Assembly (NCBI RefSeq): GCF_964199755.1
Contig: NC_133901.1
Span: 43,679,418 to 43,743,417, forward strand
Length of the DNA: 64,000 nt
Origin: Larus michahellis
Taxonomy: Eukaryota; Chordata; Aves; Charadriiformes; Laridae
Reading direction: 5' to 3'
Part shown: piece by piece, positions 51,022 through 63,239 of the stretch
Layout of the letters: each line of letters starts with the position of its first letter
Position numbering within the stretch: position 1 is the stretch's first letter
Made by a program: the position numbers and the translations under genes
The notes under the pieces: generated by a model
Databases searched by the model: none
What the model saw: the letters and a program-made list of their open reading frames with translations, nothing else
What the model was told of the DNA's origin: nothing

Positions 51022-53029
51022 TTCCAGCAGTCTGGGCAAGAGGACGGGGTGAGAGTAAGGAATCGGAGAGCAGCTACGCTGATTATAGCATAAACATCCA
51101 CCATATTTACTGCTGGGGATCCCAGTAGCACCTCTGTTGGAACTGGCAGTAAGGAAGACAAAACTGTCTTGATCAAGTTTGGGAGTGTGTCAGCTCCGCT
51201 CCACTGGAGGCCAGTCAAGTGACATAAACCTCTACTAACTTCTTAGAGAAGCTACATCCTCAGACAGCAAGTACCCACAGAAGCATGCCCATAGGACAAT
51301 GGCTGTTTGATGAGTATTAGCAATGATGCCATTTGGTGCTAAATAAAACTTAGGCCTCTGAGGACAAACCATGGTCATGCAACTGTGGAAACTGAGATCT
51401 CTTTTCCCCTGCAGTAAAGGATCATGTAATTAATGCAAGCACTAATTAAAATTTAAATAATTGATAATATTACTAAGGAACTATATATAGCAATGTCAAG
51501 AGGCCCAGAAAATCTGGCAGTAATTGAATTAACTGTATCTAAGGAGTAGCACTAAGCAATATTCCTGCATGCATACCCGAAACAAACAATGCCTGGCCCA
51601 ACACCACCTCTAACAGAGGAAATGCTGCATTCCTGTTAAATAAGGAATAGGGCCACATGGCCTGAAGTTGTTCATCAGAAGAGCCACAAGCAACTCAGCT
51701 GCATGAAAAGAAGGTACTGGTTTGTGCCATGCAAAGCAGTGGAATAGATGAGGACTATAATGAGAGCAAAGAACATTTTATAACATTTGAAACAGAATGG
51801 AAACTTTAGCTGTGGATTTGAAAGGAATGCAAGAGCACCCTGTCTGTTACTTTAGGTCTTTAACACGTGAATAGTCAGGTAGTGCTGACAACCTGCCTAC
51901 ACAGCAACAAAGCAGAGTTAATGACTAAATCATTGGAGGAAGGGAGGGCATAGCAATGGCCAGAGGGAGATAATCAACAGGATGTTAGCTTGGTAGTCTG
52001 TTAATGAGAGGCCAAGCAGCAGCTGACAAAGCAGAGAAATTCAACAAGCCTCATGTTGTTTCAAGACCACTGCCATACCTGCCAAAAGCTAAGAATGCTC
52101 ACTGGCCCCAAAGCTCTTCTGTCTCTCTGAGCACTTCTCCTCTGTTCAAGAATTACTTACTTCACCCGGTCTGTATCCAACAGCATCTTTCCTGTTTTCT
52201 AACATCAGAAATCTGATGGTGAAACCTCTTTCTCTTGCCTGCAGGGCTCTTTCCTTGTCTGGCATTCACAAGTGATTATGTATGGAATGAAAGCTCTTAG
52301 AACTGGGGAGAAGTAGAGGAAATTCTGTTATTGGTCATCATCATGAACAATTTACATGGTAACTTAGAGCAGTGCTGCTCAAACCCAGGCTCCTGTCACT
52401 ATTAAAAAGAATTACTATTTAATGAGCTTCTGTTTTCATTAATGGTGTGAGATTAAGGCTGCTTGCCACCAGGTGAATACTAATAGACAATCTTTACGCA
52501 AATGAGGCCCTCGTTCCCTTAATTTTAATATATGATAGAATAAAACAGGCTTTCTTATTCTCCACTTTGTTAAGCAGAAGCTTCACTGCAGACTCCCTGC
52601 TTCAGCAATTGAAAGCATTTGGTTTTCCCTTGCACCTTTTTCCTTTAAGGTTTTATTTAGAGGAAAAAGTTTAGTGATAAAAAATGAAAAGAAACATTAT
52701 GGTGAAATAATTAACTGCACAGAAAGCTCCTTTCAGTTTAAATATTCCACTGCAGCGTGTGAACTGAGGGAGAACCAGAGAAATGAGCCTAGCTCAAAGC
52801 AAATGTGAGGCTGACAGGTGAAGCTTGATGGTGTGGCTATATGAACAAGTTACTGTGAGAAAAGCTGGAGGGGAGATTTCCAGCACATTAAACTGAACCA
52901 TGGGAACTGCCTGTGCACATGCCTCCTCCGGAGGTAAATGTGTCGCTTGCCCCCAAGTGAAAATGGATCTTGCCATTTCCAATATACAGGGAGTCACTGG
53001 GCTGAAAGAGGTACCTGAAGACAAACAGT
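51022..53029. other. Unique AT-rich non-coding stretch
   Basis: No gene is supported. 51421-51480 holds two TAATTAA-type homeodomain cores in very AT-rich DNA, and 52371-52560 is a further AT-rich candidate for conservation. Both are noted as leads only. Confidence 0.6.
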
Positions 53030-53477
53030 ATCATAGAATCATTCAGATTGTCCAATCTTTAAGATCATTGGGTCCAACCACAAACCTAACACTGCCAAGT
53101 TACCACTAAACCATGTCCCTCAGCACCACATCTACACGTCTTTTAAATACCTACAAGGATGGTGACTCAACCACCTACCCTGGCAGCCTGTTCCAATGTT
53201 GACTACCCTTTTGGGGGAGAAATTTTTCATAATATGCAATCTAAACCTCCCCTGGTGCAACTTGAGGCCGTTTCCTTTTGTCCTATTGCCTGTTACCTGG
53301 GAGAAGAGACTGACCCCCACCTCGCTGCAGCCTCCTTTCAGGTAGTTGTAGAGAGCGAGAAGGTCTCCCCTCAGCCTCCTTTTCTCCAGGCTTAACACCC
53401 CCAGCTCCCTCAGCCGCTCCTCATAAGACTTGTGCTCCAGACCCCTCACCAGCTTCGTTCCTCTTCTTTGGACACGA
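53030..53477 (-). mobile_element. CR1 LINE, ORF2 C-terminus plus 3' UTR (minus)
   Basis: This is the largest transposon fragment in the window. Reading on the minus strand from 53477 it enters the C-terminal part of CR1 ORF2 (the end of the endonuclease / reverse-transcriptase polyprotein), passes the usual ORF2 stop at 53106-53108, and ends at a single terminal octamer ATTCTATG near 53034-53041. It is 5'-truncated in the GGACACG region, losing all catalytic domains. Its 3' UTR differs from that of the other three fragments, so it belongs to a different and apparently older subfamily (inference from its breaks). Confidence 0.96.
53106..53476 (-). pseudogene. Broken CR1 ORF2 C-terminal remnant
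   Basis: The minus-strand translation carries the conserved tail of CR1 ORF2: [15 protein letters not shown], then [21 protein letters not shown], then a TRGNG-like motif (here TKGNG) and LHQGRFRL. The frame stays open until about 53203. There a one-base loss relative to the usual CR1 reading (around 53198-53203) shifts it. In the original frame downstream I see TAG stops at 53175-53177 and 53151-53153, before the normal stop at 53106-53108. No catalytic domain is present and it cannot encode a working protein. The family identification rests on recalled CR1 sequence, not a search. Confidence 0.9.
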
Positions 53478-53508
53478 GGTAAATATAGTGAGGTAACAAT
53501 GAGGTAAA
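53478..53508 (+). repeat. Triple GAGGTAA at the CR1 truncation point
   Basis: GAGGTAA occurs at 53477-53483, 53491-53497 and 53502-53508, directly beyond the 5' truncated end of the CR1 fragment. It may be filler or microhomology from the insertion, or coincidence. Confidence 0.5.
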
Positions 53509-56500
53509 TCAGCAGAAGCTTATGAGGGACTCCTCCTAAGGCCTGTTGATGGCAGGTGGTATGAATATACTTGTTTGGGAAACTAGTATGTGAACTGAGT
53601 TACTCATAATTAGTCTGAAGTAGGAACTGGACTCTAAGCACTGGATGGGTGCGGAGGGGAATCTCTGAAAGCTATGTATGAATTACAGGGTAGCGAAGAT
53701 GGAACCAGGATGCAAAATGGAATATAACAGAGTCAGCTGATGGATTGGACAAAAAGCCTTTGCAGCAGCAGTTTGGGGAATGATTATATTTGCTGAGAAC
53801 AAAGAAAATAGCGTTGCAGCAATCAAAGATGCCAAGAGAGTAACCGAACTTAGAAGAATGCATTTAAATTGTTAGGATGCACGCAGTGGGCCATATCTTA
53901 AAGTCTTAGAAAATAAATACCTGCAGGTTCTAGAAATATCCAATATAAAATTATGTCTAATTAAGGTTTAAACAAAAGGCAGGACATCAGTATTTTTCAC
54001 AGTAAAATAGGGTAGTAAGAAAGGCTTAAAAGGAGACGATTAAGAGCTCTCTGTTAGCCATCATCAGCCAGAGCCGATGGGTAAGGCACCCACAAGGGAT
54101 GGTAGGTTTTAATTTGGACTGAATGAATCATATATATCACAGTGGAGAGTCTCAGCAATTTGCACACATGCTGTAACTGAATTTATATTTGTAGAGGGGG
54201 AAAAGAGTGAATCAAAGCCAGAACCTGCTGAAATCTCTGTGAAAATTTGGATGGGTTTAGCAGCACTTTCATATTGTGCAAAACTTTAAGCAAAACTGCA
54301 ATAATCTCTTAACCATCCTGAGCTAAAATGCCTTTATAGAAGACAGAATTTGTACAACCACAGCTAAGTTAATAGGGATGACAGAAAATGATGAGTTTTA
54401 TTTTCAATTTTGAGCGTAATTACAATCTCCCTTTAACCCATCCTTTCCCCATAGCTGTATTATGTAATTGCATTATTCCAAAGTCAAAACATAATAATAA
54501 ATTATGATCAGTTAAAGCACCCAGAGGTTTGGTGTTTTTTTCAAATGCACATATTCCAGAAACAATTATATTTTGCTTTAAAAGCAAGAACACTCAGTGC
54601 TCTGCTTATTATTGGTGCTCAGAGCACAACAATCACATTTTATTCAGGATACTTACTGTCCCAGATAGGTGCCTGGCAAATTGCTCTGAACATTTTCTAG
54701 TGCAATTATGGACAGACTGCTTAAAGGGTGAGTCCATAAAATGGAATGGCGTTGTGACATGGTTTGTGCTTATTTATAAGAAAATATAAACAGCTTTAAA
54801 CCCCCCATATCTAATGGTGGGCAAAGTCCTTAACCGCAGCAGTTATCAACAGGTAGTTATATATTTCTTTTTGTAAAAAAAGTTAAAAGGAACAAGCCAT
54901 GAAGGAGTGACTAGAGAACAATGACAATTACTGAATTTTTAATTCTACAGTACCGGTTGGTAACTTACAACCTTTTTCATTTGGAAGTGTTGTTTTTCTT
55001 GTTTAATTCTACTCAGTGTTATTCTTTAATCTATCTGTCCGTTACACTGCATCTGCTGGCAGATGGAAGAGGCTGTACAGAGTGGGAAATAGTAGGGGGA
55101 ACGGAGACACAGATTTATTGGTAGGACTGCAAGCTTAAAACCTTAAAAATACATCCAATAAAGTTCGGGGTCTTTCTCTCCTCCTCACAGATTACAGAAG
55201 CCATGAGATATAACAGGGCAACAGTACGTGTATTTAGCTAGTTTGTTTATTTGAACTTGGCTTGTGTCCATGTGCCTTTCTTCTCGTTCAATATTGCATA
55301 GGGACAACTACCACCATTTAGAAGAATCATCACACTGCACTCTAACGGATGCTTTTCTTTCTAATTTTCAAAGAGGATCCTATTGATTCAGTTGCAGCTC
55401 CCATGAAAGATGTAGTAAAAGACTTGTATGATTTTTCTTTGTAATACACTTAGTTAAGAGATTTTTTTTTTTGTGTGCACTTGGGATCAATTAGTATTTA
55501 CAAATAAGTTAAAGCCACAAAAATACACAGAGGGAAGTTTCCCCTGAAATTCCACACATGCTCTGGTATGGGAGGCTGGTCAGGTGGTGGTCTGAACATC
55601 TGGCTTAGGTTTTCAAAGGAAATACACTCGCACAGACATAATTTGACAGAGCCTTGCCCTATTCCCTTCAAGTTTAATGGGAAACTACAGTAACTGCCTT
55701 TATATAAGCACAGAAATTAGAAGAAGGGTGATGACCATTCAGTTTTGCTGTACCATAGATAACAATCAGACAATCACTTAGTTTAAGAGGAAGAGCGTAA
55801 CACTGGTCATTCTACACTAATGAACAAGTACAGTACAGTGAGACCCCAGCCTCATTTTTACTTAGTGTCCTTCAGAATCTGAACCCAGACCCACACAACC
55901 TGAGAAACCCGAGCACAAAGTTAATCTGATACTTTGCTTTTCCCCCCGCTACAGTTTTGCATTTTGTCCGAAGCTTCAGAGCTCCCAATTTTGCTCTGTG
56001 TTTCAAAAGTCCTTCAGAATTTCTGCAGCATTCAAAGCTTCCCTTAATTTCCAGAGCTGATCAGGAGGGAAGCTGGCCCTGCAGGTATTAACTGGCAATT
56101 TGGATTAAAATGCCTCATTTAAAGAAATTACTCTATGGATGAATGGTTACCTTGCAGGAAGAGAAAAATAAACTGAAGGACCACTGAGCTGGCATATGTT
56201 TGTGACCCACAATAGAAGATCCCTGGGCATAATCGCAAAAAACAGCAAAAAGAAACATACTTTGCAAAAGCAGCAGGATGAACAACAGGCATATCCCTGG
56301 TTTAATTCCAGGGCAGACTTGGCCCGGAGTCTTTCCTCCTTACTGGAGAGAGCTGTGAGAATCTGTGCTTTTATTTTAAATGCATAGCCATCAGGAGGAA
56401 GGCTGAAGACCATTTTAACATGAAAATTAGAAGTGAAGCAAAGAAAGAATAACATTCAGAGGGTATGGTTTTCCATATTCTAATACAGTTTCCCCTTTTC

Positions 56501-57590
56501 ACCAAAGAAGTGAGGTACAAGTGACAAGGGCCAGACTGTTTTTCAACAAGTTTACAACTTAAGTACACAAGGCCCGCAAAATGCAAAAGGGAATACTTCA
56601 TTCCCGTTTTAAAGGATGGTTAATTCAGGAACTAAAAGATTCAGTGATTTGTTCAGAGGGAGCCTGTTCTATAAAGCAGACACTCTAGAAATGCTCATCC
56701 TTCTCTTTCTCCATGATTGATAATATTATCCTGTTAAAAATTTAAAAATTGCTTTTCAAGGGCACCTGCAAAATATCCTGGCTTCCATCTATTTTTTAAC
56801 ACAAATGTGAAAGGAAACAGTTTCAACACTGAAACGACAAAATTCTATATCAAGAAGGGCTGGTGAGAAGTAATTACAGAGCTACCTTTCGTTAGGCTTG
56901 TCAGATCTAGACTTGCAGGGCTCATAGGACAAGTAAAGACCCATAATGTCATTTCAGATCTGCATCTTACCTGAGCTCTGCTCCCCAAAAGTAGCTTCTA
57001 AGCAAGGTAGTTGCTCAGAAACTTGAGTCACGGAGAAGAATATCTTGGTATGGCATAACCCATGGGTGAGCTGTTGAGAAACAGTGCATAGTCTAACCCT
57101 GCTGCAACAAGCATTACAGAAAGTTCTGCAACTTTTACAACAAATGCTTCTCAAAGCAGTAACGTGGCTGTAGTCACATATCTCTTTTGCCCTCATTTAA
57201 AAAAAAAAAGATAAAAAAGTACCCTGTTTCTAAAGCAAATCTATTTTAAGCTACAATTTCCCATGCCTGCTGGAAAGGCACCTGCTAGCTCGTTTGGAAG
57301 GTCCAATCAGGTGCAGAAAATGGAAAAAAATTCTCAGGTTTCCCAACACAATTAATCCCTACTGAATCTTCCTGATTAGCTTATTTTTGTCAGGTAATTA
57401 AGATCTTTAGCAAATTATTCACATGCTCAGGTTATAAATGTCATTTATTTTATAAGTCCTTTTTCAAAACTGACAAATAATACTAAAAAGATGCCACAGG
57501 AGTGGGTGGATGATGAGGAGATAGTGGAATAGAAAAAGGCTGACAACTGAAGGGAAAGTGCAGGGATTTGAGTGCTACAGGTAGGAAACT
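53509..57590. other. Unique AT-rich non-coding stretch
   Basis: No gene or repeat is recognised apart from a T run near 55460-55472. 54380-54660 is an AT-rich segment with several homeodomain-type and AT-hook-type cores. Open frames are under about 105 codons. Confidence 0.6.
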
Positions 57591-57690
57591 GAGGGGAGAG
57601 AAAGGAAGGAGAACCAGGGAAAGAGAAACTGCAGAGCAAGAGAGGGATACAGTGGGGGAAACTGGAGAGGAGAGAGAGAGAGAAAACACA
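57591..57690 (+). repeat. Purine-rich tract with (GA)n
   Basis: About 100 bases that are mostly A and G, ending in a pure GA run at about 57669-57683. Minus-strand open frames across it (57445-57794) are Ser/Pro/Leu-rich low complexity and are artefacts. Confidence 0.75.
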
Positions 57691-59356
57691 ACCTGGAAAG
57701 GAAGTAAATAATAAGACAATAAGGTTGCTCCTAGTAGCCCTGCCCATGCTAGCCAGCAAAACAAAAGGAGTTGCTTCAAGCTCTGAAACTTCACATTAAT
57801 TATGCCTATAACCCATTATTAATTATGTCCGTTTTTAACTAGGAGGCCCTATTTCCCTTTTTCCCACCCTCACTTACACTTCCCCCCTCAAAGTGATGCT
57901 TCTGCAAGCTGGAACTGCCTCTTTATAGTGCTCATGGGGGCCTCCATCTCAGTCACTGCCTCTAAATGCTTCTGGGAGAAAAATTACAGTAAGTAGGAGA
58001 GCAAGACAAGAAAGAACTCCTAGTCCCAGGGCTTTTTCCCATCCATGTGTATCATCTATCTTTTTTAATAATACATTAATCCATTAAATAGGGATTTCAG
58101 AAAAAGAAATGCTCTTGCTCTTTCTAAAGCAGTTTACACAACTGGCATTTTTTTTCTCTGACCATTTCATTGCTCTGTTTATGATTCTTTCACCACCTAT
58201 AAAACTCTAACTTTTTAAATAAAACACTTGAGTTCCAGTGAAAGGGTTTTTATCTCCTTAATGAATACAAATGTCTCTAATCCACTTTACAAAACTTAAA
58301 ATAAAGCCTATAAATGTATTGTGGGTGTTTGATGATGTTTGTCTCCTTTACTAGTCATGTAATACAGCATTGCAATGTTTTTTCACCTTGGGTTTTAAAC
58401 TCCTCTCTCTGGACTTTAATTGCTTGCTGATGGGCTCGGGATTGCAGTCCTTCTCCCCCTCCTTCCTGCCTGGCAGACTTTCACCAAGCTGGATGCTTTG
58501 GCAAATAGTTTGAGACCCACGTTTTCAGAAGGGAGGCTTCAAATTCAGGAGTACATATCACTCCTTGACCATTACAGCATCATGAATGTACAGCATATTT
58601 GCATCCTAGCAGATCCCAAAGCAGGCATGTCCTGAGCTGCAGATGAATGCTTACAGCCAGCTTTTGCACTTCACCGACCCTTGGTGCAATGCCTTATGTC
58701 ACAAAACATGTGGCATAAAACCTAAGTCAATGCTGGTTGCCTGGAGTCCCTAAAAGCCCACCCAGTCACCACAGCCCCTGGTGCCCCAAGCTTGGCCCCT
58801 TGTGGTGGCAGTGAGGAACTTGCTGCGATATCTGTGCTCTTCCCAAGGGCTCCTGCAGCTCTCCATGGGATGACCTGACACATTCATCTTAATAGGCAGG
58901 AACTTGGGTACAGGGTATGATGCTTCTTGCATGTCTAATCTTAAGCTTCCCACTTTAAATCAGAGGAACTATTTTGAAATAATTTTATTTGAAAAAAGTA
59001 AACAGCAAAAAAGTCATGATCTGTCATATGGGTTGGAAAGATAGAATGGACCCACATCAACCTTATTTAATTGCCTTTATTTTTCCCTCAAAACGCAGAT
59101 CAGAGACGTGGTGCAAAAGATGAAAATCTAAGGCAGTAGATTAGCAATATATTCTCTGCCAAAATCAGCTGACTTTGAGTTTAGGAGGAGGTTGTGGTTC
59201 TGCAGTTTTTCAGTGTGCTGCAAATGCTCTGCATGTGTCCAAACCTCACCCACTGGGGCAGTCAGCTCACGTGTTGCTCCAGAACTGACTCACAGGGGCA
59301 TTGCTCATTCCTGTCCCACTCAACGAGAAAAAAAATTCTGTGTGTCCCTGGAGCCA
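57691..59356. other. Unique non-coding stretch
   Basis: No gene is supported. It holds a repeated ATTAATTATG pair (57795-57804 and 57818-57827) and an AT-rich, stop-laden segment at 58060-58390 that reads like conserved non-coding DNA. Confidence 0.6.
57795..57827 (+). promoter_or_regulatory. Paired homeodomain-type sites (candidate)
   Basis: The 10-mer ATTAATTATG occurs twice, 23 bases apart start to start, close to two helical turns. Each copy contains a TAATTA core, the textbook homeodomain target. Binding is inference. Confidence 0.3.
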
Positions 59357-59396
59357 GGACCTAAGTAACAGGGCTTGGACCTAAGTAACAGGGCTC
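59357..59396 (+). repeat. 20-bp tandem duplication (2 copies)
   Basis: Two adjacent 20-base units beginning GGACCTAAGTAACAGGGCT differ only at the last base. A short inverted pair GGAGCC / GGCTCC (59350-59355, 59392-59397) brackets them. Confidence 0.9.
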
Positions 59397-62379
59397 CATT
59401 ACCATTGAAGCATGTATTTTGAAAGCCAGCCTGAAGCCAGCACATTTTTCTGACTTAAAGAATTGTTGACTCCTATCTTGAGGGCAGAGGGAACACACAG
59501 TAAGTACCACCAAATGAATTATTAATTGCTCAGGTAAAAGAATGAGGACAATTCCATCCTGAACTCCACCAAGATCCCTCAGGGCTCTCTATAAGATATT
59601 GATAAGATAGACATCAGATTTTGGAGCACTAATATATTTGCGGAATTAACCAAAGGGAAATTTAACCCTAAAAATGTTGTTGCAAGGATAAACTTCATGT
59701 TGTGAGATGCAAACATTGCTTATTACTTTACTGCGTGCATGAAAGCAGTGATTCTGTGATACAAAACAAGCAGGAGCAACACTTTGGTCAACCAGAAATG
59801 AGGGGACTGTCAACAAAACCTAAGCTAAGAGAAATGGAGAAAGAGTTTACATTTTGCCAGCGCCTGTGAACCAAGTGGGGGCAGTGAGATATTTTTAAGT
59901 TTAGTTTTAGTCTTAACAGGCATTTTATCAAGCTGCCAGAGAAATCTTGAGTTTTTCTTATCCCTCTTTGATTTACTCCCCTCTACAGAATCACTGTGTA
60001 AATCTCCAGTTTTAGCTGCTTTGAAGACAAAGTCACACGACTCAGAAATGGTATATTGCCTAAGAAAGGTAGTGCATCACAAAAGCTAACATATCTAATA
60101 CCCTGCTGAGTATTTGATTACAGGTTACAAATGTGCAGTGATGCCAGGCCAAAGTTTACTGATGGATCCTGCCCACGGTGAGCTCTCTCCTATTTCCCTA
60201 GAGCTGATCCGCAGCTTTGGCACTGCAGTACTGTCCATGCAGTTGAAAAGAGAAAACCCTGATCCTTCTCTCATTCTCTTCCTCACAAATTAAAAACCCC
60301 ACAATTTGCTACGCTCGAGTTTAGTACATTTTTCGTGTTTGCTGACAACTTCTACCTGCAAGAAACCAAAGAGAAAAAAGACAGTTCTGAGTGCGATAGC
60401 TGATTGTGCTCATGACATCTACATGATAGCCCTACCATTTTTACCTCCTCCTTGTGGGGCGTGAGCTTGCTAAAGCTTCTTCAGGTTGAGGCTGATCTCT
60501 GGTAAGCGCTATGCAAGCATAAAGATGATTTGTATGTGGTCCAGGAAAGAAGCAAGCACATACTATGCAAATCAGTAGTAGTTCTCCCTGCACTGTGGAA
60601 TCATAGAACATTTCATCATCTTCTGTGTTGGCTTCCAGCATACACCGGGTGCAATGAAAAATGCCAGAAAAGAAAAACTAAACATTGACATCCAAATGGA
60701 GAAGATGGAGCATTTTCATTCAAGTCTGCCACCAATGGCAGATGAACTACAGAGAAAAACATTTTGCAGCAAGATTCCTTTTGCAGTGTTAGAAGACAAT
60801 AACCTTTCCCCACTTCTTATCACAGAGCTGGGGCCTGTTAGGCAATGACTGGATTAGCATGCTCTCAAAGTAGCTTCCATGTTCCAACATTAACATTTTT
60901 TCATTAAAACAACACAAAACAAAACCAAAACCAAAAGCACCAACTGTTTTGCCATTGGCCAAGAGTGACCAAGTGACTGAATATGTCTCAAGAGCAGTCC
61001 CTGGCAATCAGTGGTTTAGCCACCCCAATCACCCCGAGCTACTTCACAGCAATTCATCTTGCAACTATGGCAGGTTCCACTCTCATTTTGTGAACAGAGG
61101 TTACTGCTCTGTGTATTGCGAGTCCAGTATCTTTCAGAAGCATTAAATTCACCGTGAAAGAAAAGATTTTACACTGTACCTAAGTACCTGATAGCAACAG
61201 CTATGTGGAAGGAAGGGAAGATTAAGAAAAATCAAAAGGCTTTATACATAAATGATCAGGAGAAAACACACTGCACAGCATGAGAGACTTTTGCTTCTGG
61301 AGCCAAAAGAATAATTATTGAGAACAGGCAAAACACCACAGAAATGTTCCCAAGAGGTTAAAAGGAACTGAAGCAGGCAGATGGGATTGTAAATAATCTC
61401 TCTGATTTATTTGTAGACGAGAGGTGAAATTCAGCTCCCTGTCACACACAGAGAAAACCCCAGCCCACAGACCTCTCCTGCTCTGTCCCAGAATCCAAAG
61501 GGATGAGGCACAAGAGGACCAACAAGTAAGAAAAGGAGAGAGGGAACGAAAAAGATTTGCTCTGTGTCTGAAGAGGCTCTATATTCATCAGAGCAGCACA
61601 ATCAGAATCACATCTCATGACAGCAGAAGTAATAAAAGAGAAAAGATTTTGCCATAGAGCAAAAATGAGGAGGCCTCTCTATCACCCCTGGCCCAGTGGG
61701 AGAAGTCAAATCTTTCAACTAGCAGTGTAATTCAACTCAATTAAAGAGGGACCCTAGGCACTGGCAATGTCTGTGTTCTGGAAGTTATCATCAGAGAATT
61801 ACGGGGCTTCCAGGTACACCTCAAGCACTCTTTGCTTATTGTGGAGAATTAGACTATTTGCAAGCTCTTCAGTGTACCTATAGCATTTACTAAGCAATTA
61901 CCACCATTAACATGATCTAATACATTGCTTCAGAGCTCCAGTTGCTTAGAAAGCTCACAAAGGATTTTCCCTCTCCTCACAAGCTGCCTTCGAGCGGAGT
62001 GACATTCCAAGGGAACACACTGGACACTCAGTCTGACTGCTATATCTTACAGAAATGCCTTAAGGCAGAATGATTGCTAATCTGGGAAAAGGAAAATAAC
62101 TTCTCACCTAATAAAACCTTTGCTTTTTAAATTTTTTTTCTTCCTCTGCAGCATGGACATCTCACTGCTGACAACTCTCACCTGGCAAGAATGCTGGGTC
62201 TTTGGGCCCCATAGGCATCTCCTGTGCACAGGCACTGAGGCAACTTCTCAAATGTGTTAAATATTAAGAAGTTGCAAAGATTTCCAGATAACCATCAGTG
62301 TTTTCTTAGAGGTTTAGGAAAGAAGAACTGTCACCTTACCAGTAGAGAACTTTCAAAAACATACAGATCTTCCTCAGTT
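59397..62379. other. Unique non-coding stretch
   Basis: No gene or interspersed repeat is recognised. An A/C-rich patch lies at 60906-60937. Open frames are under about 80 codons. Confidence 0.6.
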
Positions 62380-62401
62380 AAAAAAAAAAAAAAAAAAAAA
62401 A
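62380..62401 (+). repeat. Poly-A run (22 A)
   Basis: Uninterrupted run. The 5' flank shows no processed-transcript-like sequence or polyadenylation signal at the expected distance. Confidence 0.85.
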
Positions 62402-63071
62402 TCTAATAAGAGCTCCTACTTTTTTTTCTTACAAAGACAAGGTTCGTTGATAGCCTACTTCTAGGACTACTAACATTAGAAGACAGCCCTAAACAAAACT
62501 TGCTACTGGTTTTAACACTCATCACTCACTGAGGACTCTCTCATATGCCAGATGGGTATGTCCAACCTTTAATGAGACCATTCTATAAGTCTTCTGGCCA
62601 TTTTGACCAGATGGCTTTAAAATCTGCAATGAAAGCTTCTATCAGACGGACCATTTGAATAATCCTAGCTAACACTTACCTACATATTTAAAAATATAGC
62701 ACAGAAAAAAAGGTGTAAGTTATGGTAAAATAGTAGTGGGAATTCAGTGGGAATTTTGGCCAAATGGAACTTTGATTTGGTAAAATGTAAAGGGATTCAT
62801 CATTGGGTTAATGACAAAGAACAGAATAAATTGGAGAGTGTGTTTTGGAAGAATTAAAATCATATCAGTAATAATAACTTGTAATAACAAATGTTGGTTT
62901 CACACTAGCATAATTTACCTCCTTGTCATGTGGCTTGTTTTAAGGTTATTGGACCCAGAGAGACTCAAGCAAGCATTCAAACTACTATCCTTATTTCCGT
63001 TGTTCCACAAACTCAGATTTCAGAGTTTGAATTAAATCCAAAGTGGCCTCCTTGGTGTTGGTGTGGTAAAA
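62402..63071. other. Unique AT-rich non-coding stretch
   Basis: Nothing recognisable. The last bases (GGTAAAAAA-like) abut the CR1 3' end. Confidence 0.6.
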
Positions 63072-63239
63072 AATCATAGAATCATAGAATGTGTTGGGTT
63101 GGAAGGGACCTTCAAAGGTCATCTAGTCCAACCCCCCTGCAGTAAGCAGGGACATCTTCAACTAGATCAGATTGCTCACAGCCTCATCAAGCCTGGCCTT
63201 GAATGTCTCCAGACATGGGGCCTCCACCACCTCACTTTA
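63072..63239 (-). mobile_element. CR1 LINE, ORF2 tail plus 3' UTR (minus)
   Basis: On the minus strand the fragment starts with an in-frame ORF2 tail (about 23 codons, containing EVVEAPCLETFK and ending SNLI) and its TAG stop at 63162-63164. It then runs through the 3' UTR (six-G run, TTGGACTAGATGACC, CCCTTCCAACCC) to two perfect ATTCTATG octamers. It is about 95% identical to the 13930-14032 copy over their shared 98 bases and lacks inactivating changes in the short coding remnant, so this is a comparatively young subfamily. It is 5'-truncated and immobile. Confidence 0.96.

Noticed and set aside
57445..57794. Two minus-strand frames of about 104 codons with hydrophobic, Ser/Pro-rich products
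   Set aside because: They are the reverse reading of a purine-rich tract and overlap each other in different frames.
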